Assembly: GCA_021186555.1 (NCBI GenBank)
Contig: JAJKFL010000014.1
Location: forward strand, 24,559,033-24,623,032
DNA length: 64,000 bases
From: Reticulitermes speratus
Lineage: Eukaryota; Arthropoda; Insecta; Blattodea; Rhinotermitidae
Direction: 5' to 3'
Below the pieces are notes generated by a model. That model searched no databases and was not told the DNA's origin. It saw nothing but the letters and a program-made list of their open reading frames with translations. Made by a program: the position numbers and the translations under genes. Shown here piece by piece: positions 23,101 to 37,100 of the stretch (within the stretch, counting starts at the first letter, position 1; each line of letters starts with the position of its first letter).

Positions 23101-26100
23101 GAACTTCTAAATAAGAAACAGGATTGCTAACCACCAGATGGCGCATTCGAACGTAACATAAAAATGGGAAAATTGCAATAACGGAAGGGAAGCCATGAAA
23201 CACTCTGTATAAAACTGGTTGAATCAATATTTGTGGTAATTATTTTCAAGGATACGTCAGTAGTTTCAGGAAATGCAAGTACATAATTGTCTAACAACAC
23301 GTGCACATGCATAAAATATATACATATATGTACCCTCACAGTGGTACCAATACGTCCATGTAAATATACTGAACGCGGATAAATATTTCGCTATATTAGT
23401 CACGCTGTAGAGGCGCAGAAATGTATATAGGTCTTCATAAAAAGTGTCCGTTATTTTTGTCTGATTTTAACCAAAACTGAAATCGAAAAACGATTTTTCT
23501 TAAAACTTTCCAATATCAAATTTCATGAAAATCGTTCAGCAATTCTGAACTTCTTGCATGCTTACAGGCGGAGGACAGACACCTTAATAAGTGCTCCACA
23601 GGGATATGAAGACTCCTACAGTGTGTGAAACAGTAAGGAAAGGCGAAGGGGAAGAAGGTAAACCAGTGACAAATAAGAGGCAATGTGAAGGGAAAGAAGT
23701 GCATTAAAAGGTACGTGAAAACTAGTGTTCGGGTGGATTGTGAGTGAGATTGATGTAATGTTTAGGACAAAGAGAATTTATTTTTTTAGTTTATTTAACG
23801 ACACTCAGAATATATAGCTTTGATTTATCAGATGACAGTAAATAATGAACTAGAACGGATGAGGAAGGAAGCGGTCAGTTTAGCTAGTGTCCCGGCCAAG
23901 ATTCGAACCCATCACATCCTGAATACACGTCGGAAGTTTTACCGCTTGACTCAGTTTGCTCAACGAGAAAGTAAATAAAGAGGGGCGTAATAAATTAACG
24001 TAAGTGGAGAAAAGAGCAAGATAATAACAAAGAAGGAAAGAATATTTATCATTATTATTATTAGTAGTAGTAGTATTAGTAGTAATGTTGAAAACATAAC
24101 AGACAATGCGGAATGTGAAAGATAATGAGAAACAACAAAAATAAAGAGAAGGTAAGTAGAGATGAAGATGAGAAAATTAGTGATGCAACTTCTCAGTAAA
24201 GAACTACATCTTACCATCCTTCAGAATCTGAGAAACGTTAGAACTCCCGAGTAACTGCTGGAAGACCCTTACGCCACTCTTGAGATAAGACAACACCTGA
24301 TTTACATTTTCTAGGAAAGTAGCGTTTCGGGTGCTGCCGACATCAGCAGCTGTAATTGTGACCAAAGACTCTGCAGTGTGTCCCGGTGGGCCAGAGGCTG
24401 CCGCTGATTGGTTTCCTATGATGAGCTCCTCCGGGAACAGGTAGCTGTCAACCACCACCAATATTCCATGCGGAACCTCTACCCTGGGCTCTAGTATTTT
24501 GGCCCCGTTGGCATACAGAGTTCCTGCAATTGATACATTTTTGTGTGAGAGTGTAGACAAGCATGAGACAGGTCACTCTCCAAACTACTGGAACTCACAA
24601 ACCCTGTTGTGGAAATCGAATAATGGCGGCTTTTGCCAGTAGTGTTATTCTAAACCAAAGTCACGGACAAATATTTATAGAATGAATGCCGGGTAACTAA
24701 TTTCGAGTAATGCTGTAATTAACTCTCCTATTCAGAAACCTGTGTAAAATTACAGGGTATTCTTAACTACATGTAGAATCTCTTTTATTTTTTCTCCTGT
24801 ACTACTAGCATATTAAGGGCAGTTTTTTTCTGTTCTGGATATTTCGCTCCGCGTTATGTATTTTGCATTATGGCTGTTGTAAATCCTATCCATTTGTAAA
24901 CATGTGTTTTCCTGTGACACAAAAAACGGAACTAAGTTGCCTGATTTTTTAAATTACGTATATTTACCAAATACCAGATGGTGTAAAGAACGTGAATCAG
25001 GCCACCAAATGCACAGTTAAATATGTGTCTTAAAATTGGCGGCACTACTGTGCACTAGGAGACCAGGTGCAGGACTAATTTTTTATCTCTAATACATAAA
25101 ATTGAGTCATTAATCACTTTCAGTTTAAATGAACAGAAAAACGTATATCTTTTTATGTTATAAAACTTGTAGACTTGTCCGATTAAATTTAAATGCACGT
25201 GAAATGAATAAATCACTAATTGCTGACTGTCCATTACGAAAACCAAAAAATGCATTACCGTGTTTGCAACAGCCCGTTAATGGAATCTACTCAGCCATTT
25301 TAGTCCACTCCACAACGTCACACCCTATTTCTGCTGATCAAATTTAATATTATTCTTTATGCCTATGTCTCTTATTTTCCTTTTTTCTGGCTAGAAATTT
25401 TGTATGAATTTCTCACGTCCCCTACGCATACTACATGGCCAGCTATAAATAAATCTGTGGTAGGTACGTTTGCCCGCAACTTTTCCAGTCCTCCGTCATA
25501 CGGCTCACTTACCATTGATCCTGCGCACATGAACTGTTCGACCTCCCAGTGTCGTGATGGTGAAGTCCCCAGTGAGGTTAAGATTCAGTTTGAGGCCCAG
25601 CACGATGTGGTCCATCAAAAGCTTTTTCACCAGATCCGGTTGAGCCAGAAGGCTCTGTGCTTCCTTCAGGGAAGCCTCGTTGTTCCTGGGAGCGAAGATG
25701 GTGAAAGGTTCTCCTGAAACAATAGGGTAATCAGCTTTAAAACTTAGACGTTTCAAATGTGAAAGCCGGACTTCAACGGGGTTACTTTTATTGTGTAGGC
25801 TTTGGAGACTTCGTAATTTTACTCTCATCTCTGGTGGCTCCAAGAAAATTAACCCGTTGAAGTAATTGCATAAAATTACAATTTTATCGATTGTTACATA
25901 TAACTGCGAAACTTGGTCTCTCAGGCTAACGTGAACAAGGAGATTAAAGCCGATTTAAATTTTAGTGAGTTTAAACTAGGCGGGGGGTGAAGAAAACTGC
26001 ATAACAAGAAACTTCATGGCTGGTGCCTTTCACTTAATAATCTTGAGGATTCAAAATCAAGAAGGGCGAAATGGGCCACTCACATAATCTGCATGGGATA

Positions 26101-29100
26101 AAGAATATAAATAATGAAAGGCGCGTGCACGCGCACGTGCACACACACTAGCCACGTCCCACGTCTTCGCCCGGGTTGTCACAGAATCACGTAAAACCTG
26201 CAAAGTCTAAAAACTCTCTTCATGGACGGATAGTACCACCGGACTACCCATTCTCTTTCTTCAGCTTCAGATCCCACCTCACAGTATACTCCGTATCATA
26301 TACTCGATGCTCAACTGTTTATTCTTCCTCAGCGTGCACCTCACTAAGAAAACACGCGGAAACTATGGCAACTATTCTGTATGCTGAACTCGTTCTTCGT
26401 CCTCAGCGCGTACCTTACCTGGAAACACACCCGACAACCATTGCAACCCTGTTGACCATTAAACAATGGCCATGAGATAGAAACTCCGTAGCCCGATTTA
26501 AAATTGTCCTACCGTGTACGTACTTATTACTCGTGTATAACCACATGTATTACCACCATCTCGTACACAAAATTGAAGTACAATGTAACAGACTTTGTAA
26601 CTCCTGACTTATAAGTGTTCTGTATGTCTCCCTGAGGATGGTGTGAAGTTACACCGAAACATGTCGGGAGTTTTATAGAGTTTGTTATAGTGTACTTCGA
26701 TATAGTGTATGATTGGTGGTAATACATATGGTTATATCCGTAGCCTGAGTACGTTCCTTTGGAACGCTTTGCAATACACTAAAAATTATTTAATTATTAT
26801 TGTACTATTATTATTGTACTGCAAATATGACTCTGGTCACTGCTCTGTGGACAAAAAGCAGTGTTTTTAAATGATAAATCACGTGGTACATATAGCAACC
26901 GCTGTGCTTTTAAGGGTTTAATATCAAATGAAGCACGCGTTGTTTTAATTTAACAGAGTACATTAACGATATCAGCCAAATGATATTCAGAGATGGGAAG
27001 AGGGTGGGGTTGGGGGTTTAACAACAGTTCTTGTTTTCCTCTTTATCAATTTACACGTGTTGGCTCTACTGCCACCTTAGTGGGACTGGTTGTTAGGCTG
27101 GCAGATTTTATTCTGGTGTTTAACGCTTTTCTTGTACCGTAAAATTACTCGCCAGAGGTCGCTAACAAGGGTGTGTTAAGTGACAATGGATGTCTACAGT
27201 TCTGTCCATGCCTTCTTACTCCCTTTAATTAAATTGCACCTTATTTTTACACTCATTCCTTAAACAGTATTTGCGAGAGTATTCACTCACGGGCTATTGC
27301 GTAGATCAGGCCTGTCTAACCTTCTACGTGGTGCGGGGAAACTTCGGCAAATTTGGTCTGCATGCGAGCAACGTGAATTTCAATACGCAGAATGAAGAAT
27401 GAGTAAGTATAGGCCTAGGTATAATTATATGTCTAATTTTAACTGTGTGTGTTTTATACATCATGTGCAATAGAAGTGTACTGATCATAGTTAAGAAACT
27501 TTGTATGAAATCAATTTACAACGAAGGCGAGGGTGTCGCTATTTTAGCAGATTTTTACAAAATGAATTAGTAATATATGTTTCCGTAAATAAACAGTACA
27601 AATTTTCAAAATTGCTTCAGCGTTCTATTTCGACTTTGCCATGGGAAGGGTTAAGAGACCTTTTCTCCTTATAAATGTCTCTGCGGGCAACATAACACAG
27701 TGTTGCGGGCAGCATGTTGCCAGCGAGCTACGGATTGAGTGAGTCTGGTGTAGATCATACTACGAAAATTGAAGTCTTTTGGAATATTACGCCGTCGGCT
27801 GGTAAAGAGCCATCGACGATTTGAATGATACTATTGTCTTCGCCAAGTCAAGCAGTCCAAAAAGCACAACGATCGTTCAAAATATCGGTAAATAAATTAC
27901 TAGTTGATAGTGTGTAAAATCATACAACGTTCGAATATTTAGCAACACCGCTGTCAGAACCTCGCATGTCACCCTATATACTATGAATCAACATTTATAA
28001 TACTATAACACTATAACTGTCACATTGACTTTAAATTATACCTTATTGTTTTGTGTTATTTAACGACGCTGTCAATTGCTGAGTTTATATAGCGTAGAGG
28101 ATACATGAATGCTTATGGAGCATTGGTGGAATGATAATGTCACATGAAAACTGAAGTACTCGGTATTTCTAATCTGTCCACCACAAATCCACATGGACTG
28201 GCTATACCTTCATCTTACTGTAAAACACTTGCAACATTAATGACAGCTTCCTCAAACCGGAATGAACCAGCTTTAGCATATCGCTCATTCTTGAGCTAGC
28301 TATCATTGCTGTAGTGAGGTCAGTATATTCTTCCCAAGACTGTACATGTAAATTGGATAACTGATTAATGCTGAAATTCTGATTCTGTAAACGCCTGTTC
28401 GGTGCCGCAACCTGGTGAAATGCCAATACAACGGTTACCATGTACTTAACGGTTTCTCTACCAGCAAATCACATGAATCAGTCGGGAATACACTCAGAGG
28501 AATGCAACAGTATCCTACTTGAACATTGCAGCGCTACTGTCAGCTCCAAAGTACGAAGTATAGGGGAGTGGAGTATCTTCATGCATCATGGAGGTGAGTG
28601 ACAAGCTTCAAGCTCCTGCCCCTTTATTCCCAGTACCGACTGGAAAGAAAGCCGGATGGGCTCAAGATAGACTGTCTGGACACGACAGGGAACTGACCCT
28701 CGTAGCCAGTCGCAATAGTGATTAAGCTACTCTAGCTGATCTTCACAATTATGGAAGGAACTATAGACCTAATATAAATACCGTACACATGAAACCACTG
28801 GAATGGCCTATACTCCACTGAAAAGGCTGCAACAGGCATCTCAGTTAGCATAGGTATTAGGCTACGTGTTGGAAGACGGCGAATAGGGTTTCGATCCCGA
28901 CAGCATGGGGATTTTTCTTTCCTGCACAGCGAACAGAACGGCTCTGGGAGCCGCTCAGGCAGCTGTTGGAGAGGTACTGACATATCTTGCCTCGACGGTG
29001 AAGTGGCAGTAGGCAGTAAATGAAACTAAACACTCACGTACAATTAACGCCGAGGTTAAAAATGCGTGGTTATGCATGCACATCCCCATGGTTTCATGTC

Positions 29101-32100
29101 GAGGAGGCACACGGATAACTTTACTTTACTTACAAACACTACAACGCAGCTCATTCCAGTCTGTTCACGTGCTGTCTGACAGTGCACAGAAAATGAGGTG
29201 ATGTCGCATCAGGCACGAACCACATGTGTTGTTCATGAAGAGGCACGTCTTCCAAGAGTACCGGCAAATCATTAAATAAAAACCCATGGTAAACTGCTCG
29301 TGTTAATGTGTTATATAGGACAGCTGGTCCTAAGAGGTCATCTCCTAAGATGGCCAACATCTATTGAAGTTTACTGCAGTGTTATCCTATTACCCAAACA
29401 CAAATATCGCCCATATCTTGGAAGGTATTAGTGTTAGGACATATGCTGACTGAGATGTTTTGTTCGTTTGAATGACTACTATAAGGTTACACCATGACAT
29501 GTCTATGCAGGCAGAGAGGGGAGGCGGAGGTATAGCCCCAACCCATTCGCAACCCGGCACTAAAGGGAGGTGGGTGGTCAGCACCACGGCCCGGCCGCTT
29601 TACCCCCGGTAAAGAACCGGCAGCCATCGTACAGGAGGCTGAGTGGGCCTTGGGGCCCGTCTGGACGGCACGAAAAATCTCGCCCCCATCGGGATTTGAT
29701 CCCCGGGCCGTCCAGCCCGTAGCGAATCGCTATACCGACTGCGCTATCCCGGCCACAGAGTGAGTACTACACACCGTTCAAATCTGCAACCTGCTTTTTA
29801 ACAACCGGTACACAAATATTAAGCCTCTTTTCCTCACAAAGAACACAGTATGCTTCCATTACAAAATCCAATCGGTGAATGTTGCATAGGGAAAAAATCG
29901 CTGTATAATGTGAGAACCGTACGGAACACACAAGTGCACTGTGTGGACAAAATGCAGAGTGGTGAGTGCTGAGCATGGCGGCATTTAACACTGCCACTAG
30001 GCTTTAAAAGTCTACGCATTCGTTCCATTCATCAACCATAATACCAAAACTCACCGGAAAATAGTACAACTCTTACTGCCTTTTTCGGAGAACTTCTGTT
30101 CGAAACTCAGCTAGAACCAGCTGTACAGCCTTGCTCTTAGTTGGGTTTCAACTCTCTGTGGAAAAGAATCCCGAAATATTTCCTTGACACAGGCCACTAC
30201 TACTTAGTTTAACGTCGGCATAATAACTGTCACTTGGTTCGACACCACCTACACTATTTGAAGACAGCTTATTAACGAGTCAGCCACGAGCTACGCTACG
30301 CTGTTCATCCGAGAGGACGACATTCTAGATTCAGTTACATAACAGAAAAAAAAAATCACTGGGGGGGGGGGACATCCATCGTCTATGTAAGCAAGACAAC
30401 AACATTTGGGGGATCTGGAAATGTAGAAAGAAACAAAGCAATTGTAGTAATTGTACTGACAATTCATGACGTAATGCGGAAGTTGTTTACCTTGACGTGA
30501 TCAGTATCAGTACCCGGAAGAGGAATCCGCCAACAGCAGTAGCAGTAATAGCAGTAGTAGTAGCAGCAGTAGCAGTAGTAGTAGCAGCAGTAGCAGTAGT
30601 AGTGACGTACAGAGTACCTTATACAATATTATGCAGAAGTGTTACCTGTCAATTTTGGTCCTCATAGACCACTATTGCGCTAATTATGATACCACATATA
30701 CAGAGTGATAAATGAGGTGAGCTATTATTAAAAGTTACTGCTAAGCAAGTAACAGAAGACACCACAATTAAACACACAGCATCATAAACAGCAACTCAAA
30801 AAGTTCCTTACTTTATGCAAGGTCAACATGTGCTCCATTTGTTGCCCTGCACACATCAAGATATCGGACTTTGTGCCAAACAGTTAACGAATTATCGACC
30901 GTGACATGTTGAAGTTTTAGTTACTGCCCCAACTACTTGAAGAAAAACCACATGTTCTTCACCATGATAGAACGCAACCACACATCCACAATGAGATGAA
31001 AAGATTCTTTCACAGGAAGTTGCCTGAGCGATAGCTCGGCCTATGTAAATCTTTTGAAACTTGTTAATGTAGAGTTTTTATTTCGTTCCTTACGTATCGT
31101 TGAACAAGCAATGCGCCTACTGCAAGAGTTCCTACCTTCAAAAATCAACACAAAGTCCCGTTTATTTATTCTTATCCTGTGCGAGATCCACACTGCCAGA
31201 TGCATGTCTTAGAGGGCGGTAAGTCTTATTGTCAGAATTAAGCTCTAATCAAAGTACAAGCAACTTCATGTCACGCCTGGACATTGCATTAACATTACTG
31301 GTGCGTGATCTTTACTCATCAGATGATGTTTTAGAGAAATCTCCAAGCAGGAAAGCTTAGTTAAGTCTCACCTCTCAGAATCTACATTCTCATGTCATTT
31401 TTGACCCCCTTTTTTTCTCTCGTTGGGTGTTAACCTCAAACACTGGAATTGCGTCATTACTGTAATTGACAAAACTGACACGCAAAACAAGACCCATAGT
31501 TATTATTACAGTTCCTGTGTTACGAGAGGTTAGAGCATCATTTGTGAAGTAAACACTTGTTGCGGACTTTCACAGTTTACACAAAACTTAGGAGTTTTAA
31601 TTCGGAATTTTCCTAAGACAAGCTTCAATAATGGAATCTGGAAACGGAGAGTTAATTTCACGGCAGAAAGACAGAGACAGAGGCAGATCATGTACGTATT
31701 TATGCATGTATTATATACGATATTGTGTGTGTGTGTGTGTGTGTGTATGGATGTAGATCTACAGATGGATGAATGGATTTTTGGACGGGAGGGATAATGG
31801 AGACGGGTGAATGGTTTGGAGAGAAAGATGAGAGAGAAAGGGGGTTTCAAGACTTCATGTAAATTTTGTAACATTTGTTAAATCTTGCTATTTTTTACTT
31901 CCGTACTACTCATAAAATGAATTGTTAAGTTGCTTCTTCCCTTAAGCTTCTGAGACTAAATCTCTGGAACGCATTGTTCGTAATAGGCTCCCAGCCTACA
32001 TTTCGTGAATTCCACCTTCTTGGGCTATATTACATACGCATTTCTTAGGAGCAGGCAACTTTCCTCTGCCCTTGTCCGTTTACTACTCATCACTTGCTGG

Positions 32101-34139
32101 TCTCAATTACGTCGTCATTGCTGGTTATTTGGGATGACCATTAAATAACAAGAAATGCTAAACTACTCTGAGTTGTAGACTGTTCCGGTTACAGGCTTGT
32201 GAACTGCTCCATATCCTTTTGAGAAAGAAAACATCGTGGCGGCGCCCCGAAGTCCGATGTTCCAGTATTATCTACCCACAGTAGGCCGCAGAACCGGTAG
32301 CGGTGGCGCCAAAGCTGACCTGTAGCCAGAATTCCAACGCTCATCATATTATTGTTAGATTCAATTAAGAAGGCCAGCCGAAAGAGAGAAAGAGAGAGCC
32401 TCAAGACCGCGATGTTGCCATATCTTCCACTTATCCTAATACCGGTACCACATGAAACGGCAGTTCGTTGTCATGGTTTGGCGACAACGAGCAAATTCCC
32501 TCTCTCTGCCCTCGCTTCAAAGCACTTCAAATAATTCGACATCGTAAGAACTAAATCTCTAGCAATTTTTGTGAAATTTGAATCTTGGGGCCAAATTCGT
32601 CCTCTTTTAAATGCAGATTACCAAGGAGGCAACTTAAATCCTTTAAATCAGTTGATCTATGGGCCAAGATTCAGACCTGGGACCTCTCGAATATGAAGGA
32701 GTGGTTTTTCCTTGACTTCATTGCCTAAAAAGACGCAGCCCTCTTCAAGATCCCGTGACTCGCAGTTAAAGTGTTTGGTCCTGATGTATGCCAAGGGTCG
32801 CTATAGCATGTGTACTGAGGGTGTAATAGAGACTTCATCTGGGCTTGTCTCCAGTCACTTATGTTGGATGAAATTCGTGTGATTTGAGGTTCTCATGGTG
32901 GTAACTACAGAAATTGTCTTTTGTAATATGCAGCCGTATAGTCTAGTACAGGGGCACGCGGTGGCGCAGTTGGTTGAGGCACTACGCTACAAGCCGGAAG
33001 GTCGCGGGTTCCATTCCCGATGGTGTCATTTTTTGATTGACATAATCCTTTCGGTCGCACTAGGGCCCTGGGGTCGACTCAGCCTATAACAGAAATGAGT
33101 ACCAGGAGTATTTCCTGGGGGGTAAAGGCGGCCGGTGCGTAGGGCTGACAACCTTACCACCTTCATGTGCCGATTGTCTAGAAATCTGGGAGCCTCAACT
33201 TCCTGGAACCCTAAAGTCCTGTCCAGGCCTGTAATGGGATTGCGTTTATAGTCTTGTAGATACATACAAACGTTTCGGAGGAATCCATTACCTACATCAT
33301 GGGCGTTCAAACTGTTTAAGGTAAAGGGCCACAACTGTTATCGTGGGGTGTTTTCACAGACTGCAGGTGGAAAAATAACAATAAGCTGTATACCTAACCG
33401 CCTAAATTATTGTGTAATTTTTATAGTATATACAGAATTTACAAATGTGGCCGCGGGCCGCATAATACAACCTGGTGGGCTGCGGGTTGAAGACCCATGG
33501 CATACATCAATATACAACTGGCTCACTTTTCTGCCATGAAAATGGAGGCAGAAACTTACTCCAAAATCTTGATACCTACCTACGAAACTACACGGCATCA
33601 CATCCCAGACGACAGTTCTCGTCAATAAAATATAAATTACAAACTCGGTGCAAGATAATAATGTATTATTCATCCCCAACCAAAGCTGAATCAGTTTGAC
33701 GTTCCAACGATTTCACAGAAAAAGGAACTGGCATTCCAGACAGAAGAAGTCACGACTGGGCTTTCCTTGTGTCACACTCTAGGTGATTCACTGAGGCTCC
33801 ACTGTGCTCGTCTTCAGACCAGCGAGAGGCTAATTATTTCCACATGGGCGGCAAATTCCGCGCCGAATTATGCACCACACGAAGCTCACAAGGCCGTCAG
33901 ACCTACCTTAGGTCGGACACTGATGTGCTCCAGGCACACTATGAACACCTGTTCCTAGTATTGTGTGAGGATGACTGAATGCCAGCTATTAGAGCCATCT
34001 GGGGTCAATGAAACGTAAAGAGAATTGCTGACGTAGTAATCTGCCGGCGCATTAAACGTATTACAGAACACATGACACGTCCACAACTCAGCTGGCAAGT
34101 CATCAGCGTGGTCTAGTTCTTTGGGTAGCTCCGCGCTCT

Positions 34140-34175
<36 letters not shown>

Positions 34176-37100
34176 TCAGAAAGGCCCAGTCATTCTTCAT
34201 ACAACACCAGCTTTAACACAAAAAATTCCACATTTTGCCCAAAGTGTGTTTAATACAGCTTAGGCCTGTATGTTTCTCGGAATAGCAATTATTGCCTGTA
34301 CAACATAACTGGTTTTTAGGCGCGTTCGTAACATTGCGAAAAGCGACTATTGCTTCGTCATGTCTGTCCGTCCGCACGGAACAACTCGGCTATCACTCGA
34401 CGGATTTTCATGAAATTTGATATTTTACAATTTTTCGAAAATTCAAGTTTGATTAAAATTTGACACGAATAACAGGTACCTTACATGAAGACCTATGTCA
34501 ATTTATAACATCTCGCTGAATTCGTCTTAGAATGAGGAAACTTTCAGACAAAAGTTTAGAGACAATCAAAACACACATTTTACCTTCCATACATTTTTCC
34601 CGAAAATCGTGCCGTTTATGAGGTACTGTGGAAAAACACAGCATGCATTTTTGTTTTTCCACTGCAACAATGGTTACGCGAACGCGCCTCAATGTTACGT
34701 TATACATAAATTGCCTATCTTGTTTAATAAAGGAAATAAGAGTGCTTCAGAATCAGTCTCACAAGGTGGCAAAAAGAAAAATCCCTGCACATGCCGGGGA
34801 TCGAATTCCGGTAGTTGATCTGCCTTCAATATCTCAGTACACGATGATTAATTCGTTGTTTATTTAATGACGTTTTATAAGTGGCTTCATCACCAAATAT
34901 TATTCGGGTGATCAAATCAAGAAGAATGAGATGGCGGGGCATGTAGCACGTATGGGTGAGGGAAGAGGTGCATACAGGATTTTGGTGGGGAGACCTGAGG
35001 GAAGGAGACCATTTGGAAGACCCAGGCGTAGATGGGAGGATAATATTAAAATAGATCTTCAAGAAGTGGGATGGGAGGGCATGGACTGGATTGGTATGGC
35101 TCAGGATAGGGACAGGTGGCGGGCTCTTGTGAATGCGGTAATGAACCTTCGGGTTCCATAAAACGCGGGGAATTTCTTGACTAGCTGAGGACCTGTTAGC
35201 TTTTCAAGAAGGACTCTGATCCATGGAGTTAGTTAGTTAGTTTATACGTGACTAAGAAAAGCTTAATGAATCGAGAAGTATTCAGAATGATGGCTCCATT
35301 AAATTTTAATTTGCCTTGTCAGCCTGAACAACGAAAATTCGAGTTGCGATAGGTGCTTTGCCGAATAAGTTCTACTCAAACAGCACTCGAATAAAACTCA
35401 GAAGCGTTACTGCTTCATCACCCTTTCACAGAGCCTACAGACGGTACGTAAACCAATACAATACAATATTCTGACGGCACAGAAGAGGATGGCCGTGATG
35501 CTGGATAAGTAGTAGTTACTTAACAGATAAACTAGATTTCCAGATAATAAAGAAACTTGTCATGGGAATCCCTTGTCTGAAGGATGGAATCACCCACGAT
35601 TCCCTGTCATGCAATTCTGTGGCAGATATGAGCGACAAGGTCACTGGATGACAAGTACGAGTGAAAGGACGTACACACACTCACTGGCCCACTGATTCAC
35701 TCATTATGTGGTATCTTTGATGAATTAATTTCTTGGAATATAAACCTGTAATTCAAAATAATCTGCCACATTAATGTGACTATTACGTTACACGAAGTTA
35801 ATTGTAAAGGTAAACGCCTCTACTAACGAGAATGTAAGTCTATGAAAAATAAGCTTAGAATAATTTAATAATTTCTCTCCCTCGTCATGTTCCACTCTAT
35901 TTCCTCTTTGCTCCTTTCCGTCGTGATACAGAAAACATACCGTCCACAATTTTAATTACATTTCTGTATTTCATAAGGTCTCATGAATGTCAAAGCAAGC
36001 ATTCCGTAACAGAGTTAGAAATGTTTTTGCTACGGTAGCATGATCAGCTACATATATGCTACATTCATAAATGCACAGCCGAGTAAATCCTTAAGTTTCG
36101 TATTACGATATTTTACATGCAAGAATAAGAGCTCATATTTTCCATATGAACAAACACCAAATACATGGGTTTTCATTACATCATACTGCGTACGCCAGGC
36201 TTGAGCGCTGTACGTACGAGTCCAGGCTAGCTCGCTTTTACAAGTAGCGTCACAATCTGAAAACCCCTTACAATGTTACATTAACAATGGCTCAATGATC
36301 AGTGGCATTGAAGAGGGAAAGTTATCAATAAAATGTAAGGGAAACCTGTATTATGAAAGTGGTTATAAAACAAGGCTGCGGAGGACAGCAAGAGAAACTT
36401 CAGCACTTGCATGAGTGGGCTACATTCATGGATATTTTTTATTTCATAATATGTAACCTTTAACACTGTTCTGCTTTCAGTTTTATAACATTATAATCCG
36501 TTATTGTCTAGGCGAAACGGATTAAAAAGCACGCATCAAATTACTAATTAACAATTCGATCAGCCATTCCTCAGTTGTATCGGTTTAACTTGGCTTAAAA
36601 CGAGAGTATGTTTCAAGGCTGCTTCTAAGATATCTTCCACTTTGGGTCATAAAAAGTATTTCAAATGAGAACGAAACATTTTGCAATTTGTACTTACCAG
36701 ACCTGCGAAATCAAACAGCATGAGATGGGCGGGACACGTTGCATGCGTGCGCAAGAAGAACAATACACTTTGGTCGGAACATATGAATTGAAGAAACTAG
36801 TTGGAGGTCATAGGCGTAGATGGGGGAATAATATTAAAATGGATCTTAAAGACATAGCGTATGAAATTGCGGACTATATTAAACTTGCTCCGGAAACGGC
36901 CAAGTGCCCTTCTCTTGTGAATACGGCTTTGTAAAGCTGGGCCCCATAAAAGTCGGGGAATTTACCACTGACCCCAGCTACTGTCAGGAGCCCAAGAACG
37001 ATACTGCTCATGGAGATAGGCCTACTGATTCAAATGAACTTAGCTTCATGAACATAACTAATTAATTTGTTCAGTGTTCAGAGAAAGTAAAGTTGTGGTC

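Larger units (their letters stand above)
19948..24214 (-). other. FAS1 intron 3
   Basis: A 4267-bp intron. It holds the Tigger-like transposase pseudogene, the family-G repeat, a hammerhead inverted-repeat element and SINE/MITE fragments. I see nothing recognisable in 19948-20770 or 22750-23400. Confidence 0.85.

Noticed and set aside
29691..29746. A genuine tRNA gene
   Set aside because: The A and B boxes belong to a SINE head with the family body attached, and the cloverleaf does not close properly. The same holds for 44371-44423 and 32962-33017.
30532..30602. CRISPR-like or coding Ser/Gln-rich repeat
   Set aside because: It is a simple trinucleotide microsatellite in an intron, without spacers or a long frame.
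31530..31874. A 114-codon minus-strand frame with a His-Thr run
   Set aside because: The HTHTHT stretch is a translated TG microsatellite.
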